Part shown: one piece after another, positions 1-8,500 of the stretch
Numbering within the stretch: position 1 is the first letter of the stretch
Layout: every line of letters starts with the position of its first letter
Assembly: GCA_029257865.1 (NCBI GenBank)
Contig: JARIAN010000037.1
Location: 1-35,928 of the forward strand
Source: Phocaeicola sp.
Lineage (GTDB): Bacteria > Bacteroidota > Bacteroidia > Bacteroidales > Bacteroidaceae
Length of the DNA stretch: 35,928 nucleotides
Reading direction: 5' to 3'
The notes under the pieces: generated by a model
What the model was told of the DNA's origin: nothing
What the model saw: only the letters and a program-made list of their open reading frames with translations
The model's database searches: none
Program-made: the position numbers and the translations under genes

Positions 1-12
1 AGAAAAATGGAA

Positions 13-54
13 ATATCCGTTCAAAATAATGAAAATTATTACAGAATCGGATAT
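13..54 (-). terminator. Possible terminator hairpin after the 378-aa lipoprotein gene
   Basis: Arms ATATCCG (13-19) and CGGATAT (48-54) pair. The stem continues with TTC/GAA and an inner AATAAT/ATTATT stem closed by a GAAA tetraloop (plus-strand view). Read on the minus strand, the hairpin lies about 65 bases past the stop codon of the lipoprotein gene and is followed by ATTTTTCT, which fits an intrinsic terminator. The U-run is interrupted and the window ends here, so it could equally serve an unseen gene to the left. Confidence 0.4.
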
Positions 55-120
55 CCCCATTTTAAATACGCTCTTTTGACAAGAGTATAATATTTTAAGA
101 AAAGTATTTTTCAGTGAACC

Positions 121-1257
121 CTATTTAATGACATTCGGAATCACAATATCATAAGATATATCTGTCAGATCTATATGATTTATACTATATAACCCCACTC
201 TCAACTTCAAATGACGGCCGTCCAATTCGGCTGCATCCAGCCGCCATACCGGACTTTCAAGATATACATCCAAACGAGAACCCTGACCTTTAATAATTTC
301 AACCGGACGAGAATAGACACCTGAACGTTCTACCGAATAATACAGCGGCTGATTACCGATGCTATACTCCATCTGCTGCATCCACTTTTTATTTAAAATC
401 TTATTCTTTAGATAATCTTTCAAATCTTTCTTAAAATCATATCTAGCCATCAATTCCACAGCCTGTTCATGCACCTCGGCTGTAGCGCCAATCATAACAG
501 CTTTCAGCAACTCATCCTGGGTCTTAAATCCCCGCAGTTCCTTAGTCACCTGTATACCTAGGTCAAGATTAGCCAACCGATCATAAACTGAAAAAGTCAC
601 AGTCATGGTATTATTTCGAACATCAATCCCTTTCGAATACAATTCAGGCAAATATTTTTCTGTATCAAACTCCAGCAGATTTCCCAAAAAAGATCCGGCA
701 TACTGATATACCCCCTGCAAATAATGAGTTTCCACAAAAGTAGAGTTTACCTTAAAACGCATAGCATAATAGCTAGCCAAATTAAAAGGCAGCGATTGCT
801 GAATACGACCAGTGATGCCCTTATAAGCTAACTTAAATTCTATCTTCTGCTGCATATAATCCCATTTTACATTTGCCAGTCTGATATTCAATATATCCTC
901 TTCTGTAAAATGATACACTCCTAAATGGTCAATCACGGCATCTATTTTCACCAGTCCCTTCAACTGTTCTATTGTAAGAGACTGCTGCTCCAATATTTCC
1001 ACATTTACCTTATTCAAATAAACTTCCGGTTCTACACTCCATGACATTACTGCATTCATTGCCAAATCCAAGTCGGAAGGGCGCACTGCTTGTTCCTCAT
1101 CCTTGTCCTCTTTTGACAATTCGTCATCATCTTTTTTATCTGAATCAGACATTGAACTGTCTGCTTCTGACCGCAAAGGGGAATTAGAAACTACTTCATC
1201 TTTTCCACAAGATGAAAAACCCACCAACAATAAAAGCGCAAAGCATAATGTTTTCAT
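121..1257 (-). CDS. Unrecognised surface-type lipoprotein (378 aa)
   Basis: I do not recognise this family. The first 17 residues form a lipoprotein signal peptide with lipobox FSSC, so Cys17 should be lipidated. The residues right after the Cys are GKDE, resembling the K-(D/E)-(D/E) lipoprotein export signal described in Bacteroidota, which suggests display on the cell surface. Residues about 30-57 are a very acidic low-complexity linker rich in S, D, E and K. The remaining ~320 residues look globular, with no membrane segment and a beta-rich C-terminal part. The gene follows regulator 1 on the same strand across a 237-bp gap that contains its own likely promoter (-7 element at 1353-1346) and motifs shared with the regulator 2 locus. 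It is the probable target of regulator 1. Function unknown. Confidence 0.85.
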   Translation of the reverse strand: MKTLCFALLLLVGFSSCGKDEVVSNSPLRSEADSSMSDSDKKDDDELSKEDKDEEQAVRPSDLDLAMNAVMSWSVEPEVYLNKVNVEILEQQSLTIEQLKGLVKIDAVIDHLGVYHFTEEDILNIRLANVKWDYMQQKIEFKLAYKGITGRIQQSLPFNLASYYAMRFKVNSTFVETHYLQGVYQYAGSFLGNLLEFDTEKYLPELYSKGIDVRNNTMTVTFSVYDRLANLDLGIQVTKELRGFKTQDELLKAVMIGATAEVHEQAVELMARYDFKKDLKDYLKNKILNKKWMQQMEYSIGNQPLYYSVERSGVYSRPVEIIKGQGSRLDVYLESPVWRLDAAELDGRHLKLRVGLYSINHIDLTDISYDIVIPNVIK

Positions 1258-1345
1258 GTGACAATTTTTTCTTTTTTATAAAACAATCTTTTTATCATTC
1301 GCAATTAAAGATACAAGCCTGGTTTCACCTGTATTTTTGCGATGA

Positions 1346-1353
1346 CAAAATTA
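1346..1353 (-). promoter_or_regulatory. -7 promoter element upstream of the 378-aa lipoprotein gene
   Basis: TAATTTTG on the minus strand matches the Bacteroides -7 consensus TAnnTTTG. It would give a leader of about 80 nt before the ATG at 1257. No good TTTG -33 element stands 19-21 bp upstream; the nearest is GTTG at 16 bp. That is consistent with a promoter that needs an activator. The same octamer occupies the matching place in the regulator 2 locus. Confidence 0.6.
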
Positions 1354-1396
1354 GGAAATCCACATGAAACAACCATTGGTAAAGACTTATAAAAGT

Positions 1397-1476
1397 TTGT
1401 AACATAGTTATACAACATACTGATAATCAACATACCAGATAAAAAAAGCTTGTAACATCCCAAACAAGCCTTGTAC
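1397..1476 (-). promoter_or_regulatory. Putative operator array downstream of regulator 1
   Basis: On the minus strand, in order: GTACAA (1476-1471), TTACAA (1455-1450), TTGATTATCA (1430-1421) and TTACAA (1402-1397). Start-to-start spacings are 21, 25 and 28 bp, then 49 bp to the -7 element at 1353. The same order and total span (123 bp) occurs at 33553-33683. The array lies just upstream of the weak -33 region, where an activator would be expected to bind. That regulator 1 binds here is inference. Confidence 0.55.
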
Positions 1477-1494
1477 TGCGCAAATCAAGCGACA

Positions 1495-3123
1495 TCAATG
1501 CAATTCATTTTGAAGAAAAACCAATATATCAGCTCCCTCCGGTGCTTCGGTTTTCTTACGGATATTGGTCTTGCATTTATGAACCGTATATACACTCTGC
1601 CCCCACACCGCAGCAATCTCGTCAGTACGGAAACCGGCAGCCAACAGGCAGCACAACTGCACTTCCTTATCATTCAACGAAGCATATTTCTCAATCAACT
1701 TGTGATAGAACCCATCAAATGAGATATCTATTTGGCGATAAAAGTCATTCCATTGCGTATTGACCAACTTATTTCCACTAAGCAAGTTCAGATTATCTAT
1801 TTCCTGAAGCAACTTCTCCCCCTTCCCCTTTCTCGTCTGCTTCAGTGTAGCCACTCGTTTCGCCACTTCCATATCACGCAAAATCATTTCTTTGGTTTCT
1901 TCTTTAATATGCTCCAACGACTCCAGTTCATGAATCTGCTGCTGAAGAGCCAACAGATGATAAGCCTGCTTCTTCTGTCTGTTTACATACACAATACCTG
2001 CCCCTAACAATACTACAACCACGAAGAAAGCCGCATACTGGTAAATATTGAGTTGTTGTTCGTATTTGTTTTTCTCGCATACATGAGCATAAGCCTGCAC
2101 AGCCCCATCCAATGTTTTACCGTTCAACTTCTGAACCTTCTGTTCATACCGTTCTATCACCTTACGCAAACAGTCTATCTCGCCTTCTATATTCTGATTG
2201 TCTTTAGAAAAATCAGCACAAACTTTATAGAACTCTATTTCCATGTGATTGGTTTCATCCTGGCGGTCGTAGCGGATGGCCTGGTCTCTGCAAGTGCGTG
2301 CCATTGCCACTTCTCCTTTATTATAATAACAATAAGTAAGAATCGAATAACAAATGAATTTGCGTTCATCTGTACGTACAACCTCCAAGGCTTTATTGGT
2401 CCACTGAACACATGCGTCCCACTGTTCCGACTTAAAATAAGCCACCCCCAGCAAGCACAAGCAATCGGCATAATAAGCATGCTTCTCACTCATTGACTGG
2501 TTTATCTCTAACAACAGACCGATTGCTTTCTCAAACTGATTAGTGTAAATGCAATTCTTGCCCATCAACATCTTTGCATAGATATCGGTATGCAGCACCT
2601 CCTCATCGGTCAGGGCCTCAGCCGCCAATGTCTGATACTTGATATATTTCAAGACATCCAAATCGCGGATGGAAATATCGCTCAGGTAGCAATACAGATA
2701 AAACAACCACCTGTTATCCTTCATCGCTACCGCTTTTTCCAAGGCTTTGTTGATAATGGCAACTTCACTCTCCAGATTATTCTCCCTGTGATAAGCCCTA
2801 GCCAGCAGGAACAACGTTTCCAACTGTTTATACCCCTCCTTTCGCTTCCCGAAAAGGGTTTCACATTGAAGCATTTTCTCCTTGTCGAAGCAAACATCTT
2901 CATTCAAGTGGCTTTGTGCCATTGATTTCAACAGGAAGCTAGTAGCCCCCTGTATGGTATGGATGTTCAAAGCCGCTGTTGTAGTATCCAATTTTGCCAG
3001 AAACTGCTCTGGATTGCTTTCCAGCAACATCACTTTGTCTTCGAAGGCCGACTCCTCGGCAGCCTTTCTACTGCAAGACACCAATAGCATTACAAGACAT
3101 ACTGCAAGCAAGCATCTCTTCAT
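1495..3123 (-). CDS. Regulator 1: lipoprotein-signal TPR protein with membrane segment and LuxR-like HTH
   Basis: The chosen start (3123) gives 542 aa, close to the 547-aa paralogue at 31900. It begins directly with a lipoprotein signal peptide (lipobox LVSC). The ATG 39 bases upstream would only add a 13-residue leader. Order of parts: signal peptide; TPR-like helical repeats (about 25-350); one membrane segment rich in V, L and A (about 360-380) followed by basic NRQKKQ; a coiled-coil-like helix (about 385-430); and a C-terminal GerE/LuxR-like HTH (about 478-530) with GFRTDEIAAVWGQS and YTVHKCK. The topology implied is periplasmic TPR and cytoplasmic HTH, that is, a membrane-bound one-component transcription factor. 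No receiver or kinase domain is visible. It is divergent from lemA and followed on the same strand by the 378-aa lipoprotein gene. The domain reading is confident; the ligand and targets are not known. Confidence 0.85.
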   Translation of the reverse strand: MKRCLLAVCLVMLLVSCSRKAAEESAFEDKVMLLESNPEQFLAKLDTTTAALNIHTIQGATSFLLKSMAQSHLNEDVCFDKEKMLQCETLFGKRKEGYKQLETLFLLARAYHRENNLESEVAIINKALEKAVAMKDNRWLFYLYCYLSDISIRDLDVLKYIKYQTLAAEALTDEEVLHTDIYAKMLMGKNCIYTNQFEKAIGLLLEINQSMSEKHAYYADCLCLLGVAYFKSEQWDACVQWTNKALEVVRTDERKFICYSILTYCYYNKGEVAMARTCRDQAIRYDRQDETNHMEIEFYKVCADFSKDNQNIEGEIDCLRKVIERYEQKVQKLNGKTLDGAVQAYAHVCEKNKYEQQLNIYQYAAFFVVVVLLGAGIVYVNRQKKQAYHLLALQQQIHELESLEHIKEETKEMILRDMEVAKRVATLKQTRKGKGEKLLQEIDNLNLLSGNKLVNTQWNDFYRQIDISFDGFYHKLIEKYASLNDKEVQLCCLLAAGFRTDEIAAVWGQSVYTVHKCKTNIRKKTEAPEGADILVFLQNELH

Positions 3124-3192
3124 TACGTAACCAGTTCCCAAAAATTGTATCACTGTTCTCATCGATTCTAAATTATATGTTCATTTTATCAC

Positions 3193-3225
3193 AAAATTAC
3201 TCTTTTCTTTGAATTGTTTTCAAAT
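3193..3225 (-). promoter_or_regulatory. Promoter of regulator 1
   Basis: TTTG (3225-3222), 21 bp, then TAATTTTG (3200-3193) on the minus strand is a good match to the Bacteroides housekeeping promoter. Transcription would begin near 3186, giving a leader of about 60 nt to the ATG at 3123. Confidence 0.65.
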
Positions 3226-3285
3226 CCTATCATTTTTTCACTTATCTAAACCGTTTATTTATTAGATTATTCCAAGTAAATTAAG

Positions 3286-3293
3286 TATGTTTG
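3286..3293 (+). promoter_or_regulatory. -7 promoter element of the lemA operon
   Basis: TATGTTTG matches TAnnTTTG and lies 33 bases before the lemA ATG. The -33 element is poor (only TTTA-like sequence upstream). It is divergent from the regulator 1 promoter about 60 bp away. Confidence 0.5.
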
Positions 3294-3325
3294 CGTATCA
3301 AACTAATCAAAAAACAAATACATTT

Positions 3326-3907
3326 ATGAAAAAAACTTGGATTCTAATCGTTATCGCTATTGTGGCACTGGCTGGTTATGCCATGAGTTCGTATAACTCA
3401 ATGGTCAACAAGGATGAAGCTGTATCTACTGCATGGAGTAATGTAGAAAATCAATATCAAAGACGTGCCGACTTGATTCCTAACCTGGTGAATACTGTAA
3501 AAGGATATGCTTCGCACGAAAAGGAAACCCTGGAAGCTGTCATTTCAGCACGTGCCAAAGCTACCCAGACAACTTTAGATACAGAAAACTTGACTCCGGA
3601 AAAGCTGGAAGCATTCAACCGTGCACAGGGAACATTGGGCAGTGCCCTCGGCCGCTTGATGGTGGTTGCTGAAAAGTATCCGGAACTGAAAGCCAACGAA
3701 AACTTCAAAAGCCTGCAGGCTCAACTGGAGGGCACAGAAAACCGTATCAGCGTGGAACGCCGCAAATTCAATGACGTAGCACGTACTTATAATGTCTCTA
3801 TCCGACGCTTCCCTAATAATATTCTTGCCGGAATGTTCGGATTTGAAAAGCGTCCTTACTTTGAAGCGGAAGAAGGTACTCAGAAAGCTCCTAAAGTAGA
3901 ATTTTAA
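3326..3907 (+). CDS. lemA: LemA family protein
   Basis: 193 aa from the ATG at 3326. An in-frame ATG at 3287 would place polar residues before the membrane helix and would coincide with the promoter element, so it is not the start. Residues 4-21 form an N-terminal membrane segment. The rest is helical and shows the family hallmarks: AWSNVENQYQRRADLIPNLV near residue 35, and YNVSIRRFPNNILAG with a following FGF-(E/K)-K-R-PYFEAEEG tail. LemA proteins are small membrane-anchored helical-bundle proteins of unknown exact role and are often paired with TPM-domain proteins, as here (17 bases to the next gene). First gene of a four-gene plus-strand run. Confidence 0.95.
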   Translation: MKKTWILIVIAIVALAGYAMSSYNSMVNKDEAVSTAWSNVENQYQRRADLIPNLVNTVKGYASHEKETLEAVISARAKATQTTLDTENLTPEKLEAFNRAQGTLGSALGRLMVVAEKYPELKANENFKSLQAQLEGTENRISVERRKFNDVARTYNVSIRRFPNNILAGMFGFEKRPYFEAEEGTQKAPKVEF

Positions 3908-3924
3908 TCGCTTATCATCTCGTC

Positions 3925-4857
3925 ATGTGTAAAAGATTCTTTTTGTTTGCTCTATGGTTCTGCTTCTTGCTGGTTCAGGTGGGTGCAGAAAACAGGTCTT
4001 ACCGACCGGAGGATATCCCGATGGTGCATTTGAAAGACCGTACCCGGTATGTCAGCAACCCGGACGGAGTGCTTGGAAACGAAGCGGTGGCAGAGATGGA
4101 CCGTATCTTGTTTCAACTGGAACAGGAAACTGGCGTACAGACTTTGGTAGTGGCAGTCAACCGAATAGAGGAAGGGGACTGTTTCAATTTTGCCTACGAA
4201 TTGGGAAGAAAAAACGGAGTAGGACAAAAAGGTAAAGACAACGGACTGGTCGTCTTGCTGGTCACAGAAAAAAGATGTATTCAGTTCGTTACCGGATATG
4301 GACTGGAAGGTGATTTGCCGGATGCCATCTGCAAGCAGATTCAAATGCGATACATGAATGAGCACCTCGGCAACGGAGACTGGGACAGAGGTATGCTGGC
4401 CGGAATAAAGGCTCTGAAAGGACAGCTGGACGGCACAGGCGAACCTCTGACTTCACCCGAAGGAGAGTCTGACAATTCACTACTTTTCATGATTCCTTTC
4501 TGTTTCTTCGTAGTTGTTCCATTCATCTTGTGGCTGAAGATTCGCCAACAAAAGAAATGCCCCAAATGTCACAAGCACACCCTTCAACCGTTATCTGAAC
4601 GTACTTTATCGAATGTCAACGGAATACGTACCAAAGAGGTAGTGCTCTGCTGCAGCAACTGCGGACATATCGTACGCCGACAACGGAAAGAAAACGATGA
4701 CAACTCTTCTCACCATAGAGGAGGCAACGGAGGTCCGTTCGTGGGAGGTCCGTTCATGGGAGGCGGATTCGGAAGCGGACATAGCGGCGGCGGATTCAGT
4801 GGCGGAAGCTTCGGTGGAGGTGACTTCGGCGGAGGTGGAGCAGGAAGCAAATTCTAA
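3925..4857 (+). CDS. TPM-domain membrane protein with zinc ribbon and glycine-rich tail
   Basis: 310 aa. A signal peptide (1-21) leads to a TPM domain (about 35-175), with VSNPDGVL at its start and a [10 protein letters not shown] motif. A membrane segment follows (about 191-207, [17 protein letters not shown]), then a four-cysteine zinc-ribbon-like pair (CPKCH near 213 and CCSNCGH near 240), and a tail of about 50 residues made almost wholly of G, S and F. This is the YgcG type. TPM proteins are linked to envelope quality control and, in some lineages, phosphatase activity; which applies here cannot be told from sequence. The gene follows lemA by 17 bases and precedes aroC by 22, so the three are probably co-transcribed. 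Confidence 0.9.
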   Translation: MCKRFFLFALWFCFLLVQVGAENRSYRPEDIPMVHLKDRTRYVSNPDGVLGNEAVAEMDRILFQLEQETGVQTLVVAVNRIEEGDCFNFAYELGRKNGVGQKGKDNGLVVLLVTEKRCIQFVTGYGLEGDLPDAICKQIQMRYMNEHLGNGDWDRGMLAGIKALKGQLDGTGEPLTSPEGESDNSLLFMIPFCFFVVVPFILWLKIRQQKKCPKCHKHTLQPLSERTLSNVNGIRTKEVVLCCSNCGHIVRRQRKENDDNSSHHRGGNGGPFVGGPFMGGGFGSGHSGGGFSGGSFGGGDFGGGGAGSKF

Positions 4858-4879
4858 TTATTTATTTAAGCTTATTAAT

Positions 4880-5959
4880 ATGTACAACAATACTTTTGGT
4901 AATCTATTCCGACTGACCAGTTTCGGAGAGTCACATGGGAAAGCTGTGGGAGGCGTCATTGACGGACTGCCTGCAGGTATTGCCATCGACATGGAATTCA
5001 TACAGCAGGAGCTAGACCGGAGACGGCCCGGACAATCGGCCATCACCACTGCCCGCAAAGAGGCGGATAAAGTGGAGTTCCTTTCTGGTGTCTATGAGGG
5101 GGTATCTACAGGATGCCCTATTGGATTTGTAGTTTGGAACAATAACCAACACTCCAATGACTATGACAACATGAAAGAGGTGTTCCGTCCTTCTCATGCC
5201 GATTATACTTATACACAGAAATATGGTATCAGAGACCACAGGGGAGGTGGACGCTCTTCTGCTAGAGAAACCATTTCGCGAGTGGTGGCTGGAGCTGTAG
5301 CAAAACTGGCACTCCGCCAGTTGGGTGTTCAAATTAAGGCCTTCACGTCACAAGTAGGCAATCTGAAACTGGAAAAAGATTACTCGGCATACGATTTAAG
5401 CACTATCGAACAAAATCCGGTAAGATGCCCCGACCAGCAGCTGGCTGCTCAAATAGCTGATTATATTTACCAAATCAAGGGAGAAGGAGATACCATCGGA
5501 GGTGTGGTAAGTTGTGTCATCAAAGGATGTCCGGTAGGATTGGGACAACCGGCTTTCGGCAAGTTGCATGCAGCACTGGGGAATGCAATGCTAACTATCA
5601 ACGCTGCCAAAGGTTTTGAATATGGCCAAGGTTTCGGACACATGAACCTGAAAGGGAGCGAACAAAATGATATCTTCTACTGTGACAACGGGCACATTGC
5701 AATGCGCACCAACCGCTCGGGAGGAATACAAGGAGGCATCAGCAACGGACAAGACATTTATTTCAATGTGGCCTTCAAACCGGTAGCCACTGTACTTATG
5801 GAACAACCTACGGTAGATATACACGGCAACGAGACCATACTGAAAGCACGCGGAAGACATGACCCGTGTGTGTTGCCACGTGCTGTTCCTATCGTAGAGG
5901 CAATGGCGGCTATGACGTTGCTCGACTTCTACCTGCTCGACAAGGCAAGCCATCTGTAA
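4880..5959 (+). CDS. aroC: Chorismate synthase
   Basis: 359 aa, the family's usual length. It converts 5-enolpyruvylshikimate-3-phosphate to chorismate, the last common step of aromatic amino-acid synthesis, using reduced flavin in the cytoplasm. Visible signatures are FGESHG near residue 15, RRRPGQS near 47, the [12 protein letters not shown] stretch, GSEQND near residue 260 and [15 protein letters not shown]. The start is set at 4880, where homology begins. The open frame extends upstream to 4697, but that part only re-reads the glycine-rich tail of the previous gene in another frame. Likely transcribed with lemA and the TPM gene. Confidence 0.98.
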   Translation: MYNNTFGNLFRLTSFGESHGKAVGGVIDGLPAGIAIDMEFIQQELDRRRPGQSAITTARKEADKVEFLSGVYEGVSTGCPIGFVVWNNNQHSNDYDNMKEVFRPSHADYTYTQKYGIRDHRGGGRSSARETISRVVAGAVAKLALRQLGVQIKAFTSQVGNLKLEKDYSAYDLSTIEQNPVRCPDQQLAAQIADYIYQIKGEGDTIGGVVSCVIKGCPVGLGQPAFGKLHAALGNAMLTINAAKGFEYGQGFGHMNLKGSEQNDIFYCDNGHIAMRTNRSGGIQGGISNGQDIYFNVAFKPVATVLMEQPTVDIHGNETILKARGRHDPCVLPRAVPIVEAMAAMTLLDFYLLDKASHL

Positions 5960-5993
5960 TTATACATCGAACATTACTTAAATTTTAACCATC

Positions 5994-7352
5994 ATGGAAA
6001 TAAAACAATACATTCAAGAAAACGAAAACCGCTTTTTGGAAGAACTGTTCAGTTTGATTCGTATACCAAGTATCAGTGCTTTCCCTGAGAATAAAGACGA
6101 TATGCTGGCATGTGCAGAACGTTGGAAACAACTTTTACTGGAAGCTGGTGCCGATGAAGCACACATCATGCCTTCAAACGGAAATCCATTGGTCTATGCA
6201 GAAAAGCGTATCAGCCCGGATGCTCCTACCGTATTGGTATATGCTCATTACGACGTGATGCCGGCAGAACCTCTGGAACTCTGGAAAAGCAAGCCTTTTG
6301 AACCGGAAATCCGCGACGGGCGAATCTGGGCGCGCGGTGCCGACGACGATAAAGGACAGGCAATGATTCAAGCCAAGGCTTTTGAATATTTGGTGAAAGA
6401 GGGATTGCTGAAACATAATGTCAAATTCATTTTTGAAGGGGAAGAAGAAATTGGTTCTCCTAGTCTGAACGCTTTCTTGAAAGAACATAAAGAACTGCTT
6501 AAAGCAGATGTGATATTGGTTTCGGACACCAGTATGCTGGGAGCCGACCTGCCTTCACTGACTACCGGACTGAGAGGTCTGGCTTATTGGGAAATTGAAG
6601 TGACCGGCCCTAACCGCGACTTGCACTCAGGGCATTTCGGCGGTGCAGTAGCTAATCCTATCAATACTTTATGCAGCATGCTCGCTCAAGTCATCGACGA
6701 GAACGGACGTATCACCGTTCCTCATTTCTATGATGAGGTAGAGGAAGTTCCTGCTGCAGAACGTGAAATGATTGCCAATATTCCTTTCGACGAAAAGAAA
6801 TATATGGAAGCAATCGGAGTAAAAGCTTTGAAAGGCGAAAAAGGATATTCCACCCTGGAACGCAACAGCTGCCGCCCTTCTTTTGATGTATGTGGCATCT
6901 GGGGAGGATATACTGGAGAAGGTTCTAAAACGGTATTGCCATCCAAAGCCTATGCCAAAGTATCCAGCCGACTGGTTCCTCATCAGAACCACGAAACAAT
7001 TTCTAAGTTGTTCATCGACTATTTCCAAAGCATAGCACCAGACTATGTACAGGTAAAGGTCACTCCTATGCATGGAGGTGAAGGATATGTATGTCCTATT
7101 ATGCTGCCGGCATATAAAGCGGCAGAAAAAGGATTCACGAAAGCATTCGGAAAAAAGCCGTTGGCTGTACGTCGCGGTGGAAGCATCCCTATCATCAGCG
7201 ACTTCGAAAAGATTTTAGGAATCAAGACGGTATTGATGGGCTTCGGACTGGAAAGCAATGCCATCCACTCTCCTAACGAAAACTTCCAGTTGGATATTTT
7301 CCGCAAAGGTATTGAAGCTGTTGTGGAATTCCATAAAGAATTCGACTTGTAA
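5994..7352 (+). CDS. M20 family metallopeptidase (dipeptidase)
   Basis: 452 aa, cytoplasmic (no signal peptide). M20 enzymes use two zinc ions. The expected ligands are visible: H85 and D87 in AHYDV, D118 in RGADDDKG, and E151 (catalytic base) and E152 in EGEEEIGS. The lid or dimerisation domain begins near residue 205 with DLHSGHFGG. The closest relatives by motif are the CNDP/PepV-like dipeptidases that hydrolyse short peptides. It lies 34 bases after aroC and ends at a strong terminator, so it is probably the last gene of the lemA-aroC run. Confidence 0.93.
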   Translation: MEIKQYIQENENRFLEELFSLIRIPSISAFPENKDDMLACAERWKQLLLEAGADEAHIMPSNGNPLVYAEKRISPDAPTVLVYAHYDVMPAEPLELWKSKPFEPEIRDGRIWARGADDDKGQAMIQAKAFEYLVKEGLLKHNVKFIFEGEEEIGSPSLNAFLKEHKELLKADVILVSDTSMLGADLPSLTTGLRGLAYWEIEVTGPNRDLHSGHFGGAVANPINTLCSMLAQVIDENGRITVPHFYDEVEEVPAAEREMIANIPFDEKKYMEAIGVKALKGEKGYSTLERNSCRPSFDVCGIWGGYTGEGSKTVLPSKAYAKVSSRLVPHQNHETISKLFIDYFQSIAPDYVQVKVTPMHGGEGYVCPIMLPAYKAAEKGFTKAFGKKPLAVRRGGSIPIISDFEKILGIKTVLMGFGLESNAIHSPNENFQLDIFRKGIEAVVEFHKEFDL

Positions 7353-7375
7353 AACCGGCTAGGCAACACGATAAA

Positions 7376-7418
7376 AAAGGACTGTTTCCATCTTCTAACC
7401 GACAGGAAACAGTCCTTT
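7376..7418. terminator. Bidirectional terminator between the convergent dipeptidase and glucosaminidase genes
   Basis: Perfect 14-bp arms AAAGGACTGTTTCC (7376-7389) and GGAAACAGTCCTTT (7405-7418) surround a 15-base loop. An A-run precedes and T-rich DNA follows, so it can terminate from both directions. Confidence 0.9.
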
Positions 7419-7435
7419 CTATTTATTCTAACCAA

Positions 7436-8326
7436 TCAACGCAAGCGTAGAATCTCTCCAACCTGCGGAGCTGGAGCATCTGGCTTCATCTTGTTCATTT
7501 TATACAGTCTGCTGAGTCTGATACCGAACTTTTGCGAAATGGTGTACATAGAATCTCCATCTTTTACCACATACACGACATGGTCTTTGGTTGCTTTCCG
7601 GTGTTTCTTCTCTAAATAAATGATTTCCCCACCTTGAAATTCAAAATCCTTAGGCAAATCATTATAAGTGCGTACCTTTTTCCGGCTGATGTCAAACTCT
7701 TTGCCCAGTTGCTTGAAAGTATCTCCCTTTCTTGCAATTATATATAACAACTCATTGGCCAAATAAGGTTGATGAGGATTCGGAAACTTTTTAGCCCACT
7801 CCAGACCTCCTTTCTTGTCATAACGATCCAAGTCATATAACTCGATGATTTGAATCAGACGAGTTGCATAATGAGGATCTGTAGCATATCCGGCTTTCTT
7901 CAACCCTTTAGCCCATCCTTTATAATCCGTGATTTTCAAACGGAATAAGAAGGCATACCTTGCTCCTGACCGCAAGAATTTGGAATGGTCACGATAAGAC
8001 TCCTTAGCATGCTTGTATGCTCTGAAACACTCATTGCGCGCATCATCATCGTGACGCACACTTTTACCTTCCCAAGAACCTCCACACTTGATGCCAAAAT
8101 GGTTGTTCGACTTCCGTGCAAGAGTTCCTCTTCCAGCTCCCGATTCCAGCAGTCCTTGCGCAAGAGTGATACTGGCCGGTATCTGATAATGCTTCATCTC
8201 ATCCACTGCCACTCCACGATACTTCTTGATATAGTCTTCGTACACTTTATTTTTCCGAAGCTGTGCGGATGCGTCCAAACAGGAGAAAACACATATCACA
8301 GCAATTATAGCATAAGAAATCTTCAT
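7436..8326 (-). CDS. Secreted N-acetylglucosaminidase with LysM repeats
   Basis: 296 aa from the ATG at 8326, which starts a clean signal peptide ending at about residue 22 (DASAQ). The upstream ATG at 8350 would put polar residues in front of it and overlap the promoter. A glucosaminidase (FlgJ/LytG-like) domain spans about 28-175, with the catalytic-region motif AQGLLESGAGRGTLA and NNHFGIKC. Two LysM-like peptidoglycan-binding repeats follow, at about 195-235 and 250-295 (the second, YVVKDGDSMYTISQKFGI, is clear). The predicted role is cleavage of peptidoglycan glycan strands in the periplasm for growth or remodelling. It is a single-gene unit with convergent and tandem terminators on either side. 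Confidence 0.93.
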   Translation of the reverse strand: MKISYAIIAVICVFSCLDASAQLRKNKVYEDYIKKYRGVAVDEMKHYQIPASITLAQGLLESGAGRGTLARKSNNHFGIKCGGSWEGKSVRHDDDARNECFRAYKHAKESYRDHSKFLRSGARYAFLFRLKITDYKGWAKGLKKAGYATDPHYATRLIQIIELYDLDRYDKKGGLEWAKKFPNPHQPYLANELLYIIARKGDTFKQLGKEFDISRKKVRTYNDLPKDFEFQGGEIIYLEKKHRKATKDHVVYVVKDGDSMYTISQKFGIRLSRLYKMNKMKPDAPAPQVGEILRLR

Positions 8327-8347
8327 ATTATGGATTTTAAATTCATA

Positions 8348-8355
8348 CAAACTTA
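8348..8355 (-). promoter_or_regulatory. -7 promoter element of the glucosaminidase gene
   Basis: TAAGTTTG on the minus strand fits TAnnTTTG. It lies about 22 bases before the ATG at 8326, implying a very short leader. No clear TTTG -33 element is visible. Confidence 0.45.
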
Positions 8356-8427
8356 CATATTTTCCCCGATATATCCGTCACTCTCTATCAATTAGCACAA
8401 TAAAAGTGAGTGGAATACAAAAATGAC

Positions 8428-8465
8428 AAAAGCGAATGTATCAAAAACACTGATACACCCGCTTT
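8428..8465 (-). terminator. Terminator of the RND efflux operon
   Basis: On the minus strand, AAAGCG and TGTATCA pair with TGATACA and CGCTTT across a short loop, with a two-base internal mismatch, followed by TTTTGTCATTTTT. It lies 36 bases past the stop codon of the outer-membrane factor gene. Confidence 0.8.
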
Positions 8466-8500
8466 CTGTCTAAAGCATTTCTATTATCAAATCATCACTT

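Noticed and set aside
4697-4879. N-terminal extension of chorismate synthase
   Set aside because: The 61 extra codons re-read the glycine-rich tail of the TPM gene in another frame. Chorismate synthase homology starts exactly at 4880.
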